Shown: positions 22,501 through 34,059 of the stretch, piece by piece
Position numbering within the stretch: the stretch's first letter is position 1
How the letters are laid out: each line of letters opens with the position of its first letter
NCBI GenBank assembly: GCA_030278955.1
Contig: JAOANR010000003.1
Coordinates: forward strand, 19,677,050-19,741,049
Length of the DNA: 64,000 nucleotides
Reading direction: 5' to 3'
Source of the DNA: Hygrophila difformis
Lineage: Eukaryota; Streptophyta; Magnoliopsida; Lamiales; Acanthaceae
The notes under the pieces: generated by a model
Told to the model about the DNA's origin: nothing
The model's input: the letters and a program-made list of their open reading frames with translations, nothing else
Databases searched by the model: none
Program-made: the position numbers and the translations under genes

Positions 22501-23000
22501 CGCCTCAGCATTACACTGCCAGGATGCCCAAGTCTATCGTGCCAGGTAATAAATTCACTAGTAGCTTTCAAGCCTACTAGGTTATGTATTTCTGCGGCAC
22601 ATATTTTTGTATAGTATAAGCCAAAGGAGCAACATGGCAATTTTTCATTCACAAATTTTTTGCCATTTTCAATTCGAGTTATCAAAAGATACTCGTGATC
22701 TGCCTCTTTTGAAGTTTCAATGTGATATCCATTTTTTCGAATATCATTGAAGCTCAGTAAATTTCTTCGAGCTTTGCGTGAGAACAAGGCATTTTCAATT
22801 GCCATTTTTGTCCCTTCTGGGAGAAATATAACAGCTCTACCGGAGCCTTCAATGCATTTTGCATTACCGCTTATAGTTTTCACTGCGGTCTTTTCCAATT
22901 TTAAATTGGAGAAATAGCTTTTGCTTTTCAAAATGCTATGCGTTGTTGCACTGTCAATGAGGCAGATATCATCTCCGACTTTTGAATTTCCAGCATCCAT
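19506..23000 (-). pseudogene. Copia pol polyprotein with one internal stop
   Basis: The polyprotein starts at 23000 (MDAGNSK). Protease motif is LIDSATTH. The integrase zinc region is WHDRLGHPG ... NCAACSQGK and its core has Asp in GDICGPI, Asp in RLDNAGEY and Glu in NGLAESF. A lysine/proline-rich linker follows (RGRPLGSKDKN). Reverse transcriptase runs from KYKARLVAQGFSQRP with catalytic YVDD near 20499-20510, then RNase H (GYADAGYLSD, EDNSVCVAQ) and the end LADLFTKALP. The only lesion seen is TGA at 20883-20885, right after FSQRP and in frame with the rest: 705 codons before it, and 448 codons from the next Met after it. Readthrough would restore a full-length product; that is a formal possibility, not something the sequence shows. 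Confidence 0.93.
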
Positions 23001-23180
23001 TTCTTTACAAGAATATAAGAATGTTATTAAACATCAGCAATATAAATATTATTAATGCAAAAGCATATTTATATTATACATGGATAATAAAAGGGAAGTA
23101 TAAGATATCATTATTTATATTAAACAGGAATTATAAAAGATAAGTATAAAATATATATATATATATATCTATATAATATA
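23001..23180 (-). other. AT-rich spacer between Copia gag and pol
   Basis: About 180 bp with stops in all frames and a TA microsatellite near 23149-23168 separates gag (stop at 23181) from the pol ATG (23000). Copia gag and pol are normally one frame, so pol may be made by splicing or internal initiation, or the spacer may be an acquired insertion. Confidence 0.6.
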
Positions 23181-24212
23181 TTATTTGGTAACAGTATCTG
23201 GCTCAACAAAATCATCAGCTTCCAGGTGCGTGATATTATCATTTAATATATCATCATAAGTATCATCGTGGGCATTATGGTGTGCTTCAACACCTGGTCT
23301 TTCTTTTCGTTTCGAGGCCTGATACAGTTCAGCTAAGTGTTTAGCTGTGTGGCATGTTTGAGCCACATGGCCTTTAATTCCACAACGATCACAAATTTCA
23401 TCATTTTGTTTATGCTTTCTTGCATAATTTCTTTGTTGTGGTTTGTAAGGCCTTCTCATATCTGCGATTTTGCTCAAATCGAGGCTTATTTCGATAATTA
23501 TTTTGACGAGATGATTCACCTCTGCCTCGATTGTGATACCGATTTTGGCCACGATCATCATTTTGATTTTTAAAGTGCCCACGATCACGCACATATTTCG
23601 ATGATTGAGCCGCGTTCACCTCAGGGAACGGTTTTGCACCTGCGGGCCTAGATTCATGATTTCTCAACAACAATAGGCTGTTTTGTTCAGCCAATAATAA
23701 GCAGGTGATAAGATCAGAATATCTCTGAAAACCTTTTTGACGGTATGTCTCACTCAATACTGTGTTTTTAGCATGAAACGTAGAATACGTTTTTCAAGCA
23801 TTTCTGCTTCACATATCTTTTGCCCACATAATTGCAATTGGGCCGTAATTTTGAACACAGCGGAATTATATTCCCGGACTGTTTTAAAATCCTGAAGTCT
23901 CAGGTTTGTCCAGTCATCAAGGGCTTTTGGAAGCACCGTCTTTTTAAGATTATCATATCTTTCTTTCAGCTTTTCCCACAATGCCAGTGGGGATTCCACA
24001 GTCACGTACTCCATTTTAAGTGCCTCTTCGATATGATGGCACAAGAAAATCATGGCTTTTGCCTGATTTTGATGGCTGGGATTTTTGCCTTCAGCAATAG
24101 TATCTTCCAGACCCATTGAAGTAAGATGCATTTTTACATCTCGGGCCCAGGACATATAATTGCTTCCTTCAACGGTTAAAGGAGCAAATTCCTGCTTTGC
24201 AAGGTTAGCCAT
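23181..24212 (-). pseudogene. Copia gag (two frameshifts)
   Basis: Starts ATG at 24212 (MANLAKQEFAPL) with a typical Copia gag N-terminus (NYMSWARDVKMHL, ALWEKLKERYD). A one-base loss in an A run near 23792 shifts the frame, and a second shift near 23460 precedes the nucleocapsid zinc knuckle CDRCGIKGHVAQTC (CX2CX4HX4C). The C-terminus is acidic and ends DTVTK. It would form the virus-like particle and bind element RNA if intact. Both shifts are single events, consistent with recent damage. Confidence 0.88.
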
Positions 24213-24275
24213 AATCTTATTGAAAGTTTAGAAATAAGATATTATACCTCAAATGATAATCTGGACAGAGTCTCC

Positions 24276-24289
24276 TCGTGCTGATAACG
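24276..24289 (-). promoter_or_regulatory. Putative primer-binding site of the Copia element
   Basis: The minus strand directly after the 5' LTR reads GTTATCAGCACGAG. It does not match the usual initiator-Met 3' end (TGGTATCAGAGC). It shares only ATCAG, so the primer may be another tRNA or an internal tRNA segment. Confidence 0.45.
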
Positions 24290-24572
24290 TGTTATAGAAA
24301 TAACTATCTTTATTTATGTATGTGTATAATAAAATGGTATATGGCTTATTAGCTTGTGTGTATAGTGGAAGTATTGTAATGGAAATTGGAATTAAATGAT
24401 GAAATGTAAAGAAGTAAAAGTAGTGTGTAATTTCAATGGTGTGTTTTTTCTCTTCATAACACACCTATATTTATAGAAGTGAGAAATGACTAATCATTCA
24501 CAAGACCTAACTATTTACTAACTTCAAGAATAAGGCATAAACATGCCAAAGATATTCACAATATTCTCAACA
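24290..24572 (-). repeat. 5' LTR of the Copia element (283 bp)
   Basis: Identical by eye to 19086-19368. It contains a TATAAATA box on the minus strand at 24468-24475 and an AATAAAG stretch near its inner end that could serve polyadenylation in the 3' copy. Confidence 0.95.
24468..24475 (-). promoter_or_regulatory. Putative TATA box, Copia 5' LTR
   Basis: Minus-strand TATAAATA lies about 100 bp from the outer LTR end, a plausible U3/R position. Motif-only. Confidence 0.5.
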
Positions 24573-24577
24573 CATTT

Positions 24578-25209
24578 CATATTACTCACTCAGGAAAAAT
24601 AGTGTAACACCCCGTGAGATAGTGTGTTAATAGTTTGTAGACTTGGACGTAAATGCTGATTTCACAAACCAATGTAATTCTTTTGCTTTGTGTTTTGACA
24701 TCACTCGTGCATATATAGTTATATACTTTATGAGACTTTTCAGTATGTCACTCATTTTAGGAGTTATTCAATGTTAGCACGCTTAATTTTGAAGTTTTAT
24801 AAGATGACTATTAATAAAGAAATACATTATATATAATTGGTATAAATAGTTTCTTTCATAAGTTTTAAGTATATTTTATGTATTACAAATAGCATAATGT
24901 TACGTTTGCTTTCTAGCTAGCTTGATGCATGACTGTCCAATGTTGCATTAATATAATTTTGTCAATTCAACCAGTTTTCAAATTAATTAAACACTAGATT
25001 TTTGACCCGCGCTTCGCGGGCAGTGATTTTTCTTTATTTTTTTCCCAAATAAATGTGGTATTATTATTATTTGTGCATAAAGTTTGCTTTACTTTAAATT
25101 CATAACATAGGCATAGGAAACCTTAAAAATCTGTATCAATTTGATCATAAAACATGCAATAAATAAATAATCAGTTCATTACCTCGACATAATCAACATC
25201 AATTTCTAT
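24578..25209. other. Intergenic DNA with possible LTR and Helitron remnants
   Basis: TGTAACACCCCG at 24603 resembles the start of a Gypsy LTR, but no matching end was found. A Helitron 3' terminus is annotated separately at 24994-25020. No coding region. Confidence 0.5.
24994..25020 (-). mobile_element. Helitron 3' terminus (minus orientation)
   Basis: On the minus strand a hairpin CCCGCG-AAG-CGCGGG is followed after 8 bases by CTAG and then T. That is the canonical Helitron 3' end (GC-rich hairpin, CTRR, insertion next to T). The body would extend to higher coordinates and is interrupted by the LTR array at 25215. I could not place the 5' TC end. Confidence 0.55.
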
Positions 25210-25214
25210 AGGAA

Positions 25215-25778
25215 TGTAACATCCCGGATTATTATTTCATAATTAAATTAATTAATTATGATTAATTATTTAAATTGAGCTCAATTACATGTAAATTGTG
25301 TTGTGGGAATGGAATTATGGTAGAAGCCTAACCATAATTAAAAGAAGCAAGAGAGCCCAAGACTTCTCCAACCCATTTTAATTCAATAAGGAAGAAATGT
25401 AGTATGGAAAATTGTGCAGGGACTAAGGTGCAATTAGGAAATTGCTAGGAGACCCATTGACCTTAAATTGGGAAAATTAGATGTTGGTCTTCATTCTCAT
25501 CACTCAACCCGTCACTTTAGAGAGAGGAAAAGAGAGCTAGGGCAGTGATCGATTCCTGCGACTTGGAGGAAGAAGGGGAGACAGTGGAATCGAACGATTC
25601 AAGGTGCAATTGAAGCTTCTCTAAACTCTTATCAAGGTATGGCATGTCTTGTTCTTCATCTTCTTTCTCTTGTTCGAAATTAAGGGGGATTTTGGGAGTA
25701 ATTTGGAGACTCACCGGAGAATGAGGAGGGGCGCCGGTGTGAGGGAGAGATGAGGATGAAGGTGACGATGGTGGCACG
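25215..25778 (+). repeat. LTR1, truncated after about 560 bp
   Basis: Collinear with the first 560 bp of LTR2 and LTR3. It then jumps into a TA microsatellite that belongs to the internal domain (compare 31734). About 3.0 kb (rest of LTR plus primer-binding-site region) is missing. Confidence 0.88.
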
Positions 25779-25958
25779 GTGGACGATATATATATATATA
25801 TATGTATATATGTATATATATATATATATGGAAACTCATTCGGTTGTAGCGACGGATTTAAGATGACATTTAATTCGAGACATCGAATTGAGTATACCGC
25901 AGATATTAATTGGAGGCCTTGGTGCGAGTTAATGACGGAAGGTGCAATGCTCGTGATG

Positions 25959-25996
<38 letters not shown>

Positions 25997-28147
25997 TTTA
26001 TTGGATATGCTTTATTTCTCAATCTTTTCATTTTATTTTTTTAATTACGAGAAAATGAATATCTCTACTATTGTCTTTACTCCTTTTGAAGATCCTACTG
26101 AGTACGTCTCAGTACCAGTTCTTCTCTCCGAGTTAAACTCTTTTGGTTGTGGCCGGTACTGTCAAATCACTCTTGAGGCCATCTGAATGGTTCTCATTGA
26201 TATTCTGCCAGCATTGATATTTTTCCCGCTGATTCAATATTTTTTTAAATAGTTCGAATTTCATTTCAGCTACACTGATATGTGTAAATGCATTTATCTA
26301 ATTCTCGAACTCCTTTATCGTTTTCCAAAATTATATGATAATTTTGCCGTTGACTTCCTCACATCTTCTGGAAGTTTCTTATGTATCCGTTGGAGTCAGC
26401 TCTTTCCTTTCAATTGGCATTCATCATTCTCAATTCATACTATTCATTTCTATCGGAGTAGAGTAGTTACTTACCGGACATTCTGTTAATTCCTCTTGTT
26501 TTCTACTTGTTTATTCTCCCTACGATAATTTGGAGTCCCTGCCAGTGTCATTCCTTTTACTAATCCGAGTCATCTCGTTATTGGCTCACTTATTTAATTA
26601 TATTTGCTCCCTTATATAATGAATCCCGTCTCAGTGTCCGTACTTCCGCAAACAACGATTTAGTTGTTTTGCATTCTGTTCCACCTGTATCGGAAGATTT
26701 TGACTCCAGATATAATTTTGAATTTATCGTACTCCTAGAGAGTCGGTATCACTTTCTACCTCGTGTTGGAGATTGTTTGTTTCTTTTTGTGATGCGGATT
26801 TATCCCAAGGCGAGGAATCCTTTGGAACCGTTGAGATAACACTGCACCTTGTGCAATTGCCATAAGGGGGCATGAAGCAAAACATCCAACAGTGTGAAGT
26901 TGGGAGCGACTGATTCAAGATGTAAATAGACTATCCGGAGCAGAACTCAGTCCTAACATAATCCCAATAAATTCTGGGGGAATACTTAACTGTTTTCACA
27001 GTTACGAAGGGTGTAATATATCCTCAGAATGAGATGGAATCTCGGAAAGCCATCAAGACTAACACTATGAGCCGTAGATTAAGATGGCTCCTGGGGAAAA
27101 ATTCATTAGGATGGGATCAGCAAGTATGGAAATTGAGTGGATTGTATCAAATTTCCAACGTGCCAATGAGAAAACACGAGACTGACGAGAGAATTGTGTG
27201 ATGAGATGCAACAAAACATAGAGCTTCAGGCCAACATAACGACTGCATCTCAGTAATCGTGGTGCATGCCTTAAAAGTATGATGAGAAACACGATAGAAG
27301 CTTCAGGCATGCAGGTTACCAGCAGGTGATGAACTCATTTGAGGTGACGCATCTAAATGATCTGTCGAAAGTCGATGGAGATTTATGGGAAAAAGGCCAC
27401 TGTTTAATTAGAATGATAAATATGATCTGGTTGTAACGACTGGATACAAGTTTTTGAGCTGGCTTCTAGTGTAACAAGAAAAACATCTGGTAATGTTAAA
27501 TTTCGCTTACGATAGCCAAAGATGTTCGGGTGTCAAATTGGCACTATCTAAGAACTCATTGGAAAGAAGTAAAGAATCCTTAATCAAATTGAAATGCGTA
27601 AAGTCGAGTTGGGAGTGGGCAACTATAGTTTTAGTGAATTATCTGCAACAGGTTCTGGAAAGAATTTGAATTATCAGAAGCTATTGTGGGCCAGACCAGG
27701 AAAAGAGTAGAATTATAGTATGATTGATATATATATATATATTCTTCTTGTATATAAAGATGAGAAGAGATTGAGAATGCAATCCACCACTGGAGTCCTA
27801 AGTTGGAGGCAGGAACCCGTAAGATGTGTTCCACCTATATCCATTGGGAAAATGATATGTGAATAAACGGAATCAGGCAACCCGATGATGTGAAGCTTGT
27901 CAAGAGTCAAGAGTATGAGTAGTATCCAAAGACGATCAATCACTTGAAGGATGAAGTACACCAGTATAAGACGCCCCAGAGGGTGAAAGAACTATTGTCT
28001 CAACACGTGTTGAGGACACGATGCCAGGAACCGAAAGAATCGTGTAGGAAGTGCTCAGACTTGGACGTCACCTCAATTCAATGGAAATAGCAGATTGATC
28101 CATACCCTTATGTCATTCGAGGACGAATGATCCTAAGGGGGAGGGAT
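25779..28147 (+). other. Internal domain 1 of the LARD-like array (5'-deleted)
   Basis: Nearly identical to 31735-34059. It begins in an expanded TA microsatellite, has further TA runs near 25961-25991 and 27727-27740, and ends in polypurine AAGGGGGAGGGAT before LTR2. The stretch ATTCGAGGACGAAT upstream of the tract resembles the degenerate end of a chromovirus pol. No open frame with gag/pol motifs. Confidence 0.82.
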
Positions 28148-31100
28148 TGTAACATCCCGGATTATTATTTCATAATTAAATTAATTAATTATGATTAATT
28201 ATTTAAATTGGGCTCAATTACATGTAAATTGTGTTGTGGGAATGGAATTATGGTAGAAGCCTAACCATAATTAAAAGAAGCAAGAGAGCCCAAAACTTGT
28301 CCAACCCATTTTAATTCAATAAGGAAGAAATGTAGTATGGAAAATTGTGCAAGGACTAAGGTGCAATTAGGAAATTGCTAGGAGACCCATTGACCTTAAA
28401 TTGGGAAAATTAGATGTTGGTCTTCATTCTCATCACTCAACCTGTCACTTTAGAGAGAGGAAAAAAGAGCTAGGGCAGTGATCGATTCCTGCGACTTGGA
28501 GGAAGAAGGGGAGACAGTGGAATCGAACGATTCAAGGTGCAATTGAAGCTTCCCTAAACTCTTATCAAGGTATGGCAGTCTTGTTCTTCATCTTCTTTCT
28601 CTTGTTCGAAATTAAGGGGGATTTTGGGAGTAATTTGGAGACTCACCGGAGAATGAGGAGGGGCGCCGGTGTGAGGGTAAGATGAGGATGAAGGTGACGA
28701 TGGTGGCACGGTGGAGGGCTGGAGGCGGCGCCTCCAGCCGGACGTGGTGACAGCGTGGCCGCAGGCGCGCTGTGGTGGTGCGGCAGCAGCTACTGCCGTT
28801 GTGAGCGGCCGCCGGCCTGTCGCCGGCAGCGTGGTGGTGGTGCTGTGGCCGCGGTGGTGTTGGCGGCAATGGTGGTGAACGGCGGCAGTGGTGGTGTTCT
28901 TTGGGTGTTTTCACATTTTGGCTTTTTGGTGCTATTTGAAAGCTATATTTTTCTTTGGGGTATGATTATGTGTGTGGGTATGGAATTGCTTGTGCAATCT
29001 ATGAACTTGTTGGTAGATGTTGTAATTGAGTTTATTGGGGACATTTGAGTATGTGTTTAAAGTGATTACTTTGAGTAATGGTTGAAATTGATATTAGTGA
29101 AAGGTTGTGAAGTTGGGGATTCTTGAATTCATGTGTTGATTTAGGTTTTTAGTTGGAGATATTGGAATTGTGATTGATCAAATACATATTATGGAGTAGA
29201 AATGGGGTATTTGTAATGTGTTAGCTAGAGAGTTGAAATATGTTTAATTGGTTATGTTGATCTTGGGGAATCATGTTTATGAGTTTATGAGTGGTATTGT
29301 TGAGTATTCTTGGATACCTTAATACGTGAGGAAATGGATTTCACTATTGCTAGTTAGTATCTTGAATTGGTATTATTGTTTATTATTTTGGAGAAAGACC
29401 ATCTACTAATTATGTTGTTTTAGTTATTTGATAAATTGTTGGCATGTCAACTTGAGTGTTAGGATAAATTTTAATTGAGCATATTTGGATTCATGAATTA
29501 TATGAATTTGTGCTAGTAATTCTTAATTATCTAAATTGGAGTACTTGTTAAATTTTAGAGCTTATTGGTAGTAATTGGATTAATTGGGATGTCTTGCTAG
29601 TTTTAATATGAGATTATTTGAATGCTTGAAACTTTTAGATCTTGGGTGTTGGGTTGATTTTATTATTGGCTTTGATTGTTAGAATTATCCAAATTCTATG
29701 TTGGTAATCATAGAATGTGATTGTTGGATGGTTGGTTATGCGGGCATGAATAAGGTGTTTGGAGGTTGATGTTGGTTTGGTGAGAGGATGGGATGATGGT
29801 GTCTATGTTGTATATATTATTTTAATTCTTATGATTATATTTTGTATAGGGAACAACTGTGAAGACATTGGACGGGTGCAGACATAAAGGAAGCTTTGAA
29901 GAATTATAATAAAGGCAAGGTTTAGAATAGCAATTTAGATAGGGGTTAGGAATAGACTAGTATAGTCTATGTTGCCTTAGTATTGGGAACTCGTGTGTAC
30001 GGATTCCCTGCGTATAATGAGGATGCCTTAGAATTAGGCTAGAATTGCTTGCGAATATCTCACTAATTATTATGCTCATAACCTGGAACTTAGTTTGCAA
30101 TTAGAGAAGATCTACCATGCCTTAGTTTAGGATGGAATCTTGCGTTGCTTCTATTTTGATGTTATGAGTTGAGTGCCGATACATGGGACTTGGCACACCC
30201 TTTATTATAATTAACTCGTAGTGAGTTGTCTATCTTGTCATAATGTGTTGATATTATTGTGAACTTAAATTATGCTTTTGAGGATATTGGATATCCTATG
30301 CTTACGAGTCGGTATCCGATTGGGCATAGTTAGTATCTTATCCTGGCATTGAGACTGATAAGGATTTTATATCCGTAGTCTGAAAATTTGGCTGATAAGG
30401 ACTCATGATCCGTAGCCTGACCCGCTTGCCGTAAGCCACGTTCTCAGCTGTTAGTGTCCGCGGCGGGGGCACTGTGGGTATGACTTCCGACCATTAAGGG
30501 GAGTGGACCCTTATATGGGGGGGGGGAATACCGACCATGGTACTTAGGATGCGCGCTAGACATTCTTATGTGTTGCATTTAGGGTAGGTAGACATCATAG
30601 GTCATAACATTACATCTCATCGTCCATCATTCATTTTATCTGCAGTGGTTGAAGCACCGGTATGGGACGGTGTGATGTTTACTTTCTGTATTTATTTTAT
30701 GTCCTTCATTATTGTTATTATTATTATTATTATTTATATAGTATAGTGTTATCATTATTGTGCCCCGTTTCCCCTGCTATATCTATTCCTTGCCAGTACG
30801 TTGTACTGACACCTTGCTGTTGTCTGTTTTATAGATCTTCCTACGGATAGCGCAGAGCACGATGATGGGGGTTCGGGTTGAGCGGACTAGCTAGGCTGCA
30901 TCCATTATATTTATTGTTTAGAATAAATATTATATGCTCTTGCCTGATCTTTGATGAGAATATATGTTATTCCTTAAATGTGATCGGTTGTCACATATGA
31001 TTTACTTATTGGGTATTTCTGGTATTGGATGTGTGATCATGTCATTATATTATTTCAGGGCTTGTTGCCCGGATATGCCATGTACTGTTCCTGGGCTATG

Positions 31101-31252
31101 TACTGCTTTTGTTGGCATTTATTCGATTGTGATACAGGTTTGTATTTATACCTCGCTTCGTATTGACTATCTAAGCTGAGTGATCAACAGTTTAGAATAG
31201 TTAATACGGCGGTGGCGTCACGAAAATGGTTTTAAATTTTCGGGGCGTTACA
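28148..31252 (+). repeat. LTR2 (3105 bp)
   Basis: Starts TGTAACATCCCGG and ends GGGGCGTTACA. Contains a GC-rich CGG/GGC block (about 28700-28900), paired GATAAGGA..ATCCGTAG repeats (about 30345-30420) and a CAGTAC/GTACTG hairpin (30794-30808) followed by a pyrimidine tract and AG. Short frames inside are not conserved proteins. Confidence 0.92.
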
Positions 31253-34059
31253 AGTTGGTATCAGAGCGGGCTTGCTCTATTATGTGCTTAAAACTTGATA
31301 AAGACATGTGGTGAGGTGTGCGGTGATTGCATATATGAGAGGTTTGCATTGTCATATGCTAGTTAGATTTATTCTTATGTTGTGGTATCATGTTTATATA
31401 TATATTGCGCACCTTGTGGATTTGAGCCATGGTTTGCAAGATAACTGTGGACGAATCACAAGGATATTCCAAGAGATCTATTCTTAAATTCTGCTAGCAA
31501 CTTGTTTCGAAGTTGCTGAATAATTATTTCTATTATTACTACTACTTGCTTGGTAATTCTGTTAGCTTATTGTATTGTGATAATGTATGGGATCTGTCAT
31601 TAATGTAATTGCAGGTATTGGACAACGGGGCCCGCATATCCATGCTATGCAGATATGTGATGATGATCTATTGTCTGCAGACGATTAGAACATCAGGAGA
31701 ATAATATCTCAGACATCTTTAAATCTTAAAGATATATATATATGTATATATATGGTAACTCATTCGATTGTAGCGATGGATGGATTTAAGATGACATTTA
31801 ATTCGAGACATCGAATTGAGTATACCGCAGAGATTAATTGGAGGCCTTGGTGCGAGTTAATGACGGAAGGTGCAATGCTCGTGATGCTGATATATATATA
31901 TATTCATTTATTGGATATGCTTTATTTCTCAATCTTTTCATTTCATTTTCTTAATTACGAGAAAATGAATATCTCTACTATTGTCTTTACTCCTTTTGAA
32001 GATCCTACTGAGTACGTCTCAGTACCAGTTCTTCTCTCCGAGTTAAACTCTTTTGGTTGTGGCCGGTACTGTCAAATCACTCTTGAGGCCATCTGAATGG
32101 TTCTCATTGATATTCTGCCAGCATTGATATTTTTCCCGCTGATTCAATATTTTTTTAAATAGTTCGAATTTCATTTCAGCTACACTGATATGTGTAAATG
32201 CATTTATCTAATTCTCGAACTCCTTTATCGTTTTCCAAAATTATATGATAACTTTGCCGTTGACTTCCTCACATCTTCTGGAAGTTTCTTATGTATCCGT
32301 TGGAGTCAGCTCTTTCCTTTCAATTGGCATTCATCATTCTCAATTCATACTATTCATTTCTACCGGAGTAGAGTAGTTACTTACCGGACATTCTGTTAAT
32401 TCCTCTTGTGTTCTACTTGTTTATTCTCCCTACGATAATTTGGAGTCCCTGCCAGTGTCATTCCTTTTACTAATCCGAGTCATCTCGTTATTGGCTCACT
32501 TATTTAATTATATTTGCTCCCTTATATAATGAATCCCGTCTCAGTGTCCGTACTTCCGCAAACAACGATTTAGTTGTTTTGCATTTTGTTCCACCTGTAT
32601 CGGAAGATTTTGACTCCAGATATAATTTTGAATTTATCGTACTCCTAGAGAGTCGGTATCACTTTCTACCTCGTGTTGGAGATTGTTTGTTTCTTTTTGT
32701 GATGCGGATTTATCCCAAGGCGAGGAATCCTTTGGAACTGTTGAGATAACACTGCACCTTGTGCAATTGCCATAAGGGGGCATGAAGCAAAACATCCAAC
32801 AGTGTGAAGTTGGGAGCGACTGATTCAAGATGTAAATAGACTACCGGGAGCAGAACTCAGTCCTAACATAATCCCAATAAATTCTCGGGGAATACTTAAC
32901 TGTTTTGACAGTTACGAAGGGTGTAATATATCCTCAGAATGAGATGGAATCTCGGAAATCCATCAAGACTAACACTATGAGCCGTAGATTAAGATGGCTC
33001 CCAGGGAAAAATTCATTGAGGATGGGATCAGCAAGTATGGAAATTGAGTGGATTGTATCAAATTTCCAACGTGCCAATGAGAAAACACGAGACTGACGAG
33101 AGAATTGTGTGATGAGATGCAACAAAACATAGAGCTTCAGGCCAACATAACGACTGCATCTCAGTAATCGTGGTGCATGCCTTAATAGTATGATGAGAAA
33201 CACGATAGAAGCTTGAGGCATGCAGGTTACCAGCAGGTGATGAACTCATTTGAGGTGACGCGTCTAATTGATTTGTCGAAAGTCGATGGAGATTTATGGG
33301 AAAAAGGCCACTGTTTACATTAGAATGATAAATATGATCTGGTTGTAACGACTGGATACAAGTTTTTGAGCTGGCTTCTAGTGTAACAAGAAAAACATCT
33401 GGTAATGTTAAATTTCGCTTACGATAGCCAAAGACGTTCGGGTGTCAGATTGGCACTATCTAAGAACTCATTGGAAAGAAGTAAAGAATCCTTAATCAAA
33501 TTGAAATGCGTAAAGTCAAGTTGGGAGTGGGCAACTATGGTTTTAGTGAATTATCTGCAACAGGTTCTGGAAAGAATTTGAATTATCAGAAGCTATTGTG
33601 GGCCAGACCAGGAAAAGAGTAGAATTACAGTATGATTGATATATATATATATATTCTTCTTGTATATAAAGATGAGAAGAGATTGAGAATGCAATCCACC
33701 ACTGGAGTCCTAAGTTGGAGGCAGGAACCCGTAAGATGTGTTCCACCTATATCCATTGGGAAAATGATATGTGAATAAACGGAATCAGGCAACCCGATGA
33801 TGTGAAGCTTGTCAAGAGTCAAGAGTATGAGTAGTATCCAAAGACGATCAATCACTTGAAGGATGAAGTATGCCAGTATAAGACGCCCCAGAGGGTGAAA
33901 GAACTATTGTCTCAATACGTGTTGAGGACACGATGCCAGGAACCGAAAGAATCGTGTAGGAAGTGCTCAGACTTGGACCTCACCTCAATTCAATGGAAAT
34001 AGCAGATTGATCCATACCCTTATGTCATTCGAGGACGAATGATTCTAAGGGGGAGGGAT
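31253..34059 (+). other. Internal domain 2 of the LARD-like array (2807 bp, non-coding)
   Basis: Contains the primer-binding site, a TA microsatellite near 31734-31752 and a polypurine tract AAGGGGGAGGGAT at 34047-34059. No gag, protease, reverse transcriptase or integrase motif in any frame. It differs from internal domain 1 at scattered bases. Confidence 0.85.
31256..31267 (+). promoter_or_regulatory. Primer-binding site (initiator Met tRNA), LARD-like element
   Basis: TGGTATCAGAGC begins three bases after LTR2. It shows that the array reads plus and that LTR2 acts as the 5' LTR of unit 2. Confidence 0.88.

Larger units (their letters stand above)
19086..24572 (-). mobile_element. Ty1/Copia LTR retrotransposon, very young but coding-defective (5487 bp)
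   Basis: Two 283-bp LTRs (19086-19368 and 24290-24572) appear identical base for base. TSD CATTT is at 19081-19085 and 24573-24577. Minus-strand order is LTR, gag, AT-rich spacer, pol (protease, integrase, reverse transcriptase, RNase H), polypurine tract, LTR. Integrase before reverse transcriptase marks the Copia superfamily. gag has two frameshifts and pol has one internal stop, so this copy should not complete its own cycle. Confidence 0.95.

Noticed and set aside
24603..24900. Possible LTR starting TGTAACACCCCG
   Set aside because: No matching end, partner LTR, TSD or polypurine tract found. Kept only as a remark in the intergenic entry.
25779..26186. 135-codon frame with TA-repeat-encoded peptide, repeated at 31752-32096
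   Set aside because: It is the duplicated internal domain of the LARD-like array, interrupted by microsatellite-coded isoleucine/tyrosine runs. No gag/pol motif.
28612..29048. GC-rich frames in LTR2 (and 34524-34960 in LTR3)
   Set aside because: They are low-complexity GGC/GTG runs in an LTR, open on both strands, with no recognisable protein.
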